A stretch of 14,338 bases of DNA from Alectoria sarmentosa. Its lineage: Eukaryota > Ascomycota > Lecanoromycetes > Lecanorales > Parmeliaceae. This document shows, piece by piece, positions 8,538 through 14,338 of this stretch. Under the pieces are notes generated by a model. It was not told where the DNA came from. It was given only the letters and a program-made list of their open reading frames with translations, and ran no database searches. Position 1 is the first letter of the stretch. Each line of letters starts with the position of its first letter. Where the stretch lies: positions 1 to 14,338 of the forward strand of contig WOGZ01000569.1 in NCBI GenBank assembly GCA_009733775.1. Reading direction: 5' to 3'. The translations under genes were made by a program, and so were the position numbers.

Positions 8538-10465
8538 ATGCATATGCCAAAGATCTACAATGTCTACTTCCTGGCCATCATCGCCACCGTAGGTGGCATG
8601 CTGTGAGTTGCTCATCCTCGTCCCTTCCAATAAAGCCTTGCTCATACCGGATAGCTTCGGTTTCGATATCTCCTCCATCTCCGCCATCATCGGAACACAG
8701 CAATATGTTGAGTACTTCAACAATCCTTCCGGAACCACCCAAGGGGGAATCGGTGCCGCTCTTGCTGGTGGCTCAGTGATTGGTGCCATAATGGCAGGTC
8801 CCGTGTCCAACCGCATTGGACGCCGTGATGCCATTGCCTTTGCCTGCTTCTGGTGGCTGCTTGGGACCGCGATACAAGCAGGCTGTAACGGTGTTGGCAT
8901 GCTGGTCGCTGGCCGATTTATTAATGGCATCTGCGTTGGTATTACATCTTCCCAGGTTCCCGTGTATCTGGTTGAGATTACGAAAAAAGAGAGGAGAGGC
9001 TCTATTGTCGTCATACAGCAGTGGGCCATTGAGTGGGGTATCTTTATCATGTACTTTGCTGGATATGGTATGGTCTCTACTCTTTCTGATGCTGGGACCT
9101 ATGTCGAGGTCGTGCTTCTCAAATAGCCGAAGCGATGATCTTCCGATGTTTGCCGAAGGCTAGGGCTGAGCTGACAACGAAACCTCTGTTAGGCTGCTCG
9201 TTCATCCCTGGAACCAACTCGTTCAGGACCGCTTGGGCTATTCAATTCATCCCGTGTGTCTTCCTTTTAGCTGGTCTTCCCTTTCTGCCGAGATCTCCAC
9301 GCTGGCTTGCAAAGGTTGGACGCGTTGACGAGGCCATTGAAATTCTTGCCCGTATTCAAGCTGGTGGGGATGTGAATGATCCGCTTGTAGTGGCCGAATG
9401 GGAAGAAATTACCACGATCCTAGCGGCCGAGCGAGGTAAGAAACCACCAGCTTTACCCTCCATTCACCGTCCTCTGTCATGATGCTTCTGGGCACATCCT
9501 GACGTTTTGCCTCTATCGATTCCTAATTCGTAAGAGAAATATTGACTCACAGTTTTGGGCAGCTGGTCAACAAGGCTGGCGCCGATTTGTCAAGAATGGC
9601 ATGTGGAAGCGCACCTTTGCGGGAATGTCCGTCCAAGCTTGGCAGCAATTGTCCGGCGCAAACGTCTGTCTACACCCCGTAGATGGATGGAATCTATATC
9701 TCATTCATTCAACAGGTTATGACATATTACGTCGTTTATATTTTCGATATGGCGGGCCTGACCGGAAACATCGGTCTCATTTCCTCCGGCATCCAATACG
9801 CCATTTTCATCATCGGCACAGCCGCCACGTTCTTTTTCATCGATGTGACCGGTCGCAGGCCTCTTCTCATCTACGGAGCCGTTGGCATGGGCATCTGCAT
9901 GTTTGTTGTCGGCGGTGTGTTGGGCTCTTATGGCACGACGCTTCCGAACGGTCTCAATGGAAATCTCAGCGTCAAGGTGCAGGTCAAGGGACCGCCTGCA
10001 AACACCGTCATCGCTTTCTGCTATCTCCTCGTGCTTACATATTCCATCACCTTGGCGCCCATCGCCTGGGTCTACGCCGCTGAAGTATGGTCCCTCGAAA
10101 CGCGAGCCACAGGCATGGCCCTCGCCTCCATCGCGAATTGGCTCTTCAACTTCGCCATTGGCTTCTTCATCCCGCCCGCCTTTGAAAACATCTCTTGGAA
10201 ACTCTTCATCATCTTCGGCGTGTTGTGCTTCGGCGCCGCCGTGCAGGCCTACTTCACCTACCCGGAGACGGCCGGCAAGACGATTGAGGAAATCGAAATG
10301 TTGTTCAGCAAAGGGGCCATCAGGCCGTGGAAGACGAAGCCGGGGAATAGTTTGCTGGATGCCAAGATTGAGGAGGTCAAGGCGCTGCACAAGGGCATCG
10401 GGGATGTGACGGGCGAGAAGACCGGGGTGACGCAGAATGAGTATTCGGAGGAGGTGCTAGGCTGA
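8538..10465 (+). CDS. MFS sugar transporter (sugar porter family), five exons, 523 aa
   Basis: Exons are 8538-8602, 8655-9067, 9193-9435, 9563-9663 and 9716-10465. The four GT..AG introns are 52, 125, 127 and 52 nt; intron 2 carries a GCTGAC branch site at about 9170-9175. The joined frame is 1572 nt with no internal stop, the usual size for this family. Visible sugar-porter motifs are GGMLFG in TM1 (19-24), NRIGRR in loop 2-3 (74-79), signature 2 around GRFINGICVG to ERRG (108-137), PRSPRWL after TM6 (192-198), QQLSG in TM7 (268-272), DVTGRR in loop 8-9 (317-322), WVYAAEVWSLETR near TM10 (392-404) and PETAGKT after TM12 (457-463). Twelve membrane helices are expected in the plasma membrane, probably proton-coupled monosaccharide uptake (TC 2.A.1.1). 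GGMLFG fits a TM1 pattern linked to xylose preference in yeasts, but substrate cannot be fixed here. Oddity: Asn74 stands where motif A usually has Asp. Intron 4 uses donor GTCTGT, chosen because it restores GANVMTYY. No frameshift or RIP stop is present. Confidence 0.92.
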
Positions 10466-10736
10466 GATTGCTTGGAGGGTGACTACGCTGACTTTGAGTA
10501 TCAGTGAGAAGGAGAATTGAACTTCACGAGGTTGATCGACGCTCCATGAATACCGGTCAGCACTGCAATTTGACGGGTTTCGAGGTACGACCATGTATAT
10601 ACCATCTGGCACTCTGGAGTCGAGTCTTGTGTTCGTCCATTCAGCATTGGTTGCATCTCCGTCTCAATCCGGCAGATTCTCTGATATTCCACGAGCTGGT
10701 TTCTTGTTTCGTACCGCGCATCAAAAGGCTGGATGC
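10466..10736 (+). other. 3' flank of the transporter, no gene
   Basis: This 271-base segment between the transporter stop and the LTR element probably holds the 3' UTR and terminator. An open frame of 119 codons starts at 10504 but runs into the LTR and resembles no protein, so it is not annotated. Confidence 0.4.
10732..10736. repeat. left target-site duplication (GATGC)
   Basis: The five bases before the left LTR match the five after the right LTR (GATGT, 12138-12142) except for one C/T transition. A 5-bp duplication is typical of LTR-element integrases. Confidence 0.7.
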
Positions 10737-10865
10737 TGTTGAAATATTTAGAATGGATGGATTAATTGTCCAAGATGTCTCTGGGACCAGTAATATATAC
10801 AGTAACGAAATTAGGTGTTTTAAAACACGAAGTGACTGGGATGATTTGGGGGTCAAATTTTGACA
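10737..10865. repeat. left LTR, 129 bp
   Basis: Same length as the right LTR, with 115 of 129 positions identical and no gaps. At four of the 14 differing positions this copy carries the T or A form. It is the less decayed copy and the one nearer the transporter. Confidence 0.85.
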
Positions 10866-10921
10866 CGCCCCTGCAATCAAGCATACCAGTTCATCAAGAA
10901 AACATGTAATTATATAAAAGA

Positions 10922-11147
10922 ATAGGCCTTTTTGACCACATAAAACAGATCTTCTTGGTCATATAGAATAGGCCATTCCAGTCACATAAAATAAACCTTT
11001 CTGACCACATAAAATAGACCTTTTTGGTCACATAAAACAGATTATTTTAATCACATAAAATAAACCTTCTTGATTATATAAACAAATCATTTTAATTACA
11101 TAAAACAAATTCTTCTGATCACATAAACAGATTATTTCGACCATAAA
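10922..11147 (+). repeat. 23-bp tandem array in the element's leader, about 10 units
   Basis: Units start at 10922, 10945, 10968, 10991, 11014, 11037, 11060, 11083, 11105 and 11128. Most are exactly 23 bp; the eighth is 22 and the last is 20. Most end in CACATAAA or a close variant. Before that ending, units carry GACC or its reverse complement GGTC, or AATC, GATC and GATT forms explained by transitions. The array begins 57 bases after the left LTR, where a retroelement leader would be. Confidence 0.8.
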
Positions 11148-12008
11148 CCATTATGACTTAAAAATATCTTGTAATAAACATTAATGTCTTTGATTATTCA
11201 TTATCGCGTTTTCGCTTCGTATCTTTATTTTCAAATTAATTCGAAATCAGATTTAAACGTTTCGTTTAACACACAAGTTTATGTATCTTATCACACGTTT
11301 TATACGATGATTTTTCAACTTCATTTTTTGTTATTGTCGTAAAGACAATCCCTTTTTGTGTTTTCTCTTTTGAATTTTTCGATTTTTCTCCCTTTCTCTC
11401 CTCTTTCAAAAATATGTTTTTGATTTTCGTAATCGTTATATCAGGCGTAATATTTTAAATCTTTATTAAATATTGAAAATGTTCGAAGAGAAACATGAAT
11501 AAAACGAGAATAATTTGTTTATTAAAAATCAAAATAACGTTTGTGAAGGCGATGCATTTTTTAAAAGTTTTGATGTACGTAAGATAATCGATTATGATTT
11601 CGAAAAAAGTGTATTTGATAATAGAAAGGGCCTTAATGAGTCGTATAAATTCGTCGTCGCCGATTGATAAAAAGATCTCTTTAAAATGAAATCACATTCG
11701 ATATTTATCGTTAAAGTCATCGACGTTCAATTTTTTTTGACGATAACATTGATAATGAGTGTCATGACATCGACGATCTTCGTGTTAAATTCTTTTCATT
11801 TGATAAGAATTGTTGATATTAATGTTTCGAGGAGGGTCTTTTGAATATATTTTCAGAGCTTCGAGGGCTTGCGTAACAAAACGCGTACGTTTATAAATCA
11901 TTTTGAATAATTGTTTTTAATCAATTGACGTATTAATGACTTAAAGAATAAATTTAAAACGACGCGTGAAGACATAATATCAAAAACGTCGAAATCGAAC
12001 GTAAAACC
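11148..12008. mobile_element. AT-decayed interior of the LTR element, no open frames
   Basis: AT content rises to the level of the flanking AT blocks and CpG is again frequent (for example in TTCG, ATCG, ACGT and GTCG contexts). No reading frame of useful length survives on either strand. If it once coded, RIP-like change has erased it. Confidence 0.65.
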
Positions 12009-12137
12009 TATTGAAATATTTAGAATAAATGAATTAATTATTCAAGATGTTTCTGAGATCAGTAATATATACAGTAACGAAATTAGGTGTTTCAGAACAC
12101 GAAGTGACTGAGATGACTTGGGGGCCAAATTTTGACA
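12009..12137. repeat. right LTR, 129 bp, more decayed copy
   Basis: It carries the T or A form at 10 of the 14 positions that differ from the left LTR, including its second base (TG to TA) and a TGGATGG to TAAATGA change. All differences are transitions. Its two CpG sites are intact. Confidence 0.85.
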
Positions 12138-12610
12138 GATGTCATACATACTCTCCCTGGCCTCACATTGAGCGTGCCTGCGCCCCAAGATATAACCCAG
12201 ATATTCTCATATCCAGACGACTAACCCGCCAACCTGCTACCTGAATTCCATTGACCGAGTACTACCATAAGTCCAGCTTTCACCACTCAACGATCTATAG
12301 ATTGACTGACTGACTAGCTTACAACGCTCATCTCGAAACCCCTTAGTCAGCATCGATATCAACTAATCGCGCTTTTCTTCCACCAGTGGCCCCCTTCCTT
12401 CGGCACCGTTTTTCCTAGTCGATGGGAACATCTCCTTCCTTCATTTCTGAATCTTTGCCGACGTGATGTCTTGCTCAGCGAACGTATGATATAGTTTTCA
12501 TTAGTTGTATCATTATCGATTGCGAGGCAATGATAGTGATGGTAACGTTCATAATGATGATGATATCAGTTAGATCTAGAGCCAGTGTTTTAGGCACTGC
12601 TGCGGTTGTA
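12138..12610. other. balanced intergenic DNA, no gene seen
   Basis: No supported reading frame. The sequence resumes balanced composition immediately after the element. It contains three tandem TGAC units (12303-12314) and ATGATGAT-type short repeats around 12535-12565. It may be promoter or leader DNA of a gene outside or lost from the window. Confidence 0.4.
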
Positions 12611-12690
12611 GGGAGTGGGGTTGGGGAGTGGTTGGTCGGTTGGTAGATGAGGGGAGGTGGTGGCGGGGGTAGTGGGGGGTGAGTGTATGT
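12611..12690 (+). repeat. G-rich, C-poor tract with G-quadruplex potential
   Basis: Six runs of three or more G occur on the plus strand: GGG, GGGG and GGGG at 12611-12626, then GGGG, GGGGG and GGGGGG at about 12651-12679. Two C occur in the core. Some loops exceed 7 nt, so a quadruplex needs a long loop or pairing across clusters. Confidence 0.55.
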
Positions 12691-12715
12691 GTATATGTGT
12701 GGTGATGGAGTGGTT

Positions 12716-12771
12716 GGATGTGATGATGGATGTGGTGATGGATGTGGTGATGGATGTGGCTGGATGTGGCT
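12716..12771 (+). repeat. 12-bp minisatellite GGATGTGGTGAT
   Basis: Units begin at 12716, 12728 and 12740 (12 bp each, the first with one A/G difference). Two shortened 10-bp units GGATGTGGCT follow at 12752 and 12762. It lies directly between the G-rich tract and the CTT microsatellite. Confidence 0.85.
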
Positions 12772-12828
12772 GTGTGTGTGGTTTTGGATAGTAGCTACGA
12801 TCGTTTAGGGGTTGTTCATTGATGATTG

Positions 12829-12855
12829 CTTCTTCTTCTTTTTCTTCTTCTTCTT

Positions 12856-12885
<30 letters not shown>
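12829..12885 (+). repeat. (CTT)n microsatellite
   Basis: About 57 bases of CTT/TTC repeat with one interruption (TTTTT near 12840). The plus strand is pure pyrimidine. The Leu-rich open frame that crosses it (12826-13032) is a by-product of the repeat. Confidence 0.95.
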
Positions 12886-12886
<1 letters not shown>

Positions 12887-13461
12887 TGAAGTGGAGATTG
12901 TCATGGAAAGTACTGGTGGGGTATGAAAAGATTGGACGAATTATAAAACTCACTCTTCTCCTTCATTCGCATGTCCCTTATCCGTATCACTATCTCCTTT
13001 CTAGGTCAACCCTTCTTTGGGCCTACCTCTGATCCTTTCGCAAACGGATTTGTCTTCAGAGGACTTGTGATTTGCAACCAAGGAATTCGCGAGATATATC
13101 GAGAAGGCCAATAATAGTCAACGCTCAACGCACAATGCCCCAAAAAGACAACAGAAGACTAATTGTAACTAGCAACGGAAAATAATCTTAGGAATAGATC
13201 TGCGGCGCATCAAGTCATCCTCCTCCTACTACTTACTGCTGCTTGACAGTCAGCTTTCCACCGCCAACTATCGCACCCTTTCTCATTCATTGTGCTTGCG
13301 CAGTAAATGACTGTATGCCTCATTTTCCGCGCGCCCCGCACGTTTGAAGGAGAGAGAACGACCTAGCGTGTAGAGTCTGGAGCTCAATCAATCAATCTCA
13401 GCACGTAGATGCTAGCTAGCGTCGAATCTTTTTGAAAAGGAGAGTTTCAACGACGCGAAAA
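12886..13461. other. balanced intergenic DNA, no gene seen
   Basis: No supported gene. C/T-rich patches (about 12950-13020 and 13218-13285) and a 10-bp palindrome GCTAGCTAGC near 13411-13420 suggest promoter-like DNA. No downstream coding sequence follows before the AT block. Confidence 0.35.
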
Positions 13462-13481
13462 CCACGTGACGTGGCCCGGGC
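13462..13481. promoter_or_regulatory. CCACGTGACGTGG palindrome next to GCCCGGGC
   Basis: CCACGT and ACGTGG flank a single G at 13462-13474, and a second palindrome GCCCGGGC overlaps by one base at 13474-13481. The embedded CACGTGAC is the core bound by bHLH factors of the Cbf1 type. Just before it (13454-13460) CGCGAAA matches the SBF-type cell-cycle element. No gene start is seen downstream, so these may be orphan promoter elements or chance. Confidence 0.35.
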
Positions 13482-13619
13482 GTCTTTCGAGCCCGACTTA
13501 CCTGGCCTTGGCCGTTGTTCTCCAGCGCCTGACTTTTTTCCTACCGTCAAAAGACTTCAATACTCGCACCCGCACCTGAAAAGACTCGGGTACTCAAGCC
13601 ACCCGCATATAGTGACATT

Positions 13620-14338
13620 GCGAATGACAGAGGTTTCTCATTCGTTTATCAAATTTAACGATAAATTAAAGAAAAACTTGCTCGCATACATGTATTTTAT
13701 TAAAAATTTCAAAAAAAATTTGACGATCGCAAAAATTTCAATTTTTTTATATAATTATTATTATATAATTTTTATTTATTATATATATATAATTAATAAT
13801 AACGACGATTATAAGCGATAATATATCGCTGCGACTCACATATTAATTAATTATATTTTATTTAATTATATATATTACAAGTTAAGGTTTATAAATTAAA
13901 TTTATAATACTTAAGATAAATGAAGGCGAAACGAATTTAAATAACGTCGATTAAGCGAACTTTGCTTGTTTTTTTATGCGTATATAATTTATTTTTATTA
14001 TTATATAAAAAGCATTTATTTAATAATCTTATTTTTAATACACTTAATTAAGTGATTCGATTATTTTCTTAATAAATCGTTTGAGATTATAATAAATAAA
14101 TCGATTTTGTTAATAATTTAATTTAAAGTTATATATAATTAATTATAAATAAAAACCTTCGATTATAAACATAAATCGATTTATTATAAAAATTTATTTT
14201 ACGATTTATTAATTATTATATTAAAGATTAAATGAATTAAATATTAAATGCGTCGAAAAAGAATATATAAATTGTTCGAATCCAGCGGAGCAAAAGATAT
14301 GCGTGATATATAATAACGTTTATCGTTATATTCGTTTT
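13620..14338. repeat. right AT-rich, RIP-like decayed block
   Basis: AT content jumps within about 50 bases and stays high to the window end. As on the left, C is frequently in CpG (TCG, ACG, GCG) and no frames look coding. A frame at 13432-13821 crosses the boundary and ends in Ile/Tyr/Asn runs, so it is not a gene. Confidence 0.75.

Larger units (their letters stand above)
10737..12137. mobile_element. miniature non-autonomous LTR retroelement (TRIM-like), 1401 bp
   Basis: Two 129-bp direct repeats (10737-10865 and 12009-12137) bound the element. The left one starts TGTTGAAATATT and ends TTTTGACA, giving the TG..CA ends of an LTR; the right one has TA at its start by a G-to-A change. Flanking 5-mers are GATGC (10732-10736) and GATGT (12138-12142), a target-site duplication with one C/T difference. 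The 1143-bp interior has no open frame of 60 codons or more and no visible gag, protease, reverse transcriptase or integrase. I could not assign a primer-binding site or polypurine tract, so orientation is open. The TGTTGAAATATT start resembles Copia-type LTRs, which is suggestive only. It could be a true TRIM or an autonomous element shortened by internal deletion. Confidence 0.82.

Noticed and set aside
8478..9050. 190-codon minus-strand open frame
   Set aside because: It lies antisense to exons 1 and 2 of the transporter, whose plus-strand motifs and splice sites explain the region.
9068..9192. Apparent stop codon after transporter residue 160, suggesting a pseudogene
   Set aside because: The stop lies in a GT..AG intron with a GCTGAC branch site; splicing restores GYGCSFIPG in frame. 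The same holds for the apparent breaks at 9436-9562 and 9664-9715.
9701..10390. 229-codon minus-strand open frame
   Set aside because: Antisense shadow of transporter exon 5; its Asp/Glu/Arg/His-rich composition is what the opposite strand of a GC-ending coding exon gives.
9882..10409. 175-codon plus-strand frame inside transporter exon 5
   Set aside because: Ser/Arg/Pro-rich out-of-frame shadow of the transporter.
10504..10863. 119-codon plus-strand frame after the transporter
   Set aside because: It runs through the 3' flank into the left LTR and has no recognisable protein features.
10922..11147. CRISPR-like repeat-spacer array
   Set aside because: The 23-bp units are contiguous with no spacers and lie inside an LTR element.
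12047..12244. 65-codon plus-strand frame
   Set aside because: It begins inside the right LTR and crosses the insertion border, so it is accidental.
12826..13032. Leu-rich 68-codon frame resembling a membrane segment
   Set aside because: Its Leu run is the CTT microsatellite read in one frame; the rest has no protein character.
13432..13821. 129-codon frame at the right boundary
   Set aside because: It spans the change from balanced to AT-decayed DNA, and its second half is Ile/Tyr/Asn noise.
14270..14300. GTTCGAATCC near the right end, like a tRNA T-loop or B box
   Set aside because: No matching acceptor strand or D-arm lies upstream in the AT-rich sequence, and no cloverleaf can be drawn. 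It could be a trace of a tRNA-derived SINE, but nothing else supports that.

Overview
The window looks like nuclear DNA of a filamentous ascomycete (Pezizomycotina). Three things point there: short GT..AG introns (52-127 nt) in a fungal sugar-transporter gene, a second spliced gene for a small secreted protein, and long AT-rich blocks made almost entirely of C-to-T and G-to-A decay, as repeat-induced point mutation (RIP) produces. Dothideomycetes with AT-isochore genomes would fit, but the genus cannot be read from this sequence.

Layout. About 1-5110 is an AT-rich, gene-free block that ends in a 1.2 kb low-complexity minisatellite (about 3830-5000) whose two halves face each other around a hairpin at 4555-4607. 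About 5110-13620 is a base-balanced island. It holds a minus-strand two-exon gene for a predicted secreted protein (6249-6876) and a plus-strand five-exon MFS sugar transporter (8538-10465, 523 aa, intact after splicing). Between them lie ambiguous open frames on both strands. A 1401-bp non-autonomous LTR retroelement (10737-12137) sits 271 bp past the transporter stop. It has two 129-bp LTRs, a 5-bp target duplication that differs by one transition, a 23-bp tandem array in its leader and an AT-decayed interior. After it come a strongly G-skewed tract, a 12-bp minisatellite and a (CTT)n microsatellite (12611-12885), then promoter-like palindromes (13462-13481). From about 13620 to the end the sequence is AT-rich again.

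How the parts fit. The transporter and the secreted-protein gene form a small gene island between mutated repeat blocks, as in 'two-speed' fungal genomes. The two LTRs give an internal record of the mutation process: all 14 differences between them are transitions, and both CpG sites are unchanged. The AT blocks also keep many CpGs. Together this suggests a RIP-like process that spares CpG. I see no CRISPR array, rRNA or convincing tRNA gene. No new multi-gene system is evident. The most unusual items are the miniature LTR element with its array, the CpG-sparing decay pattern, and the inverted AT minisatellite.
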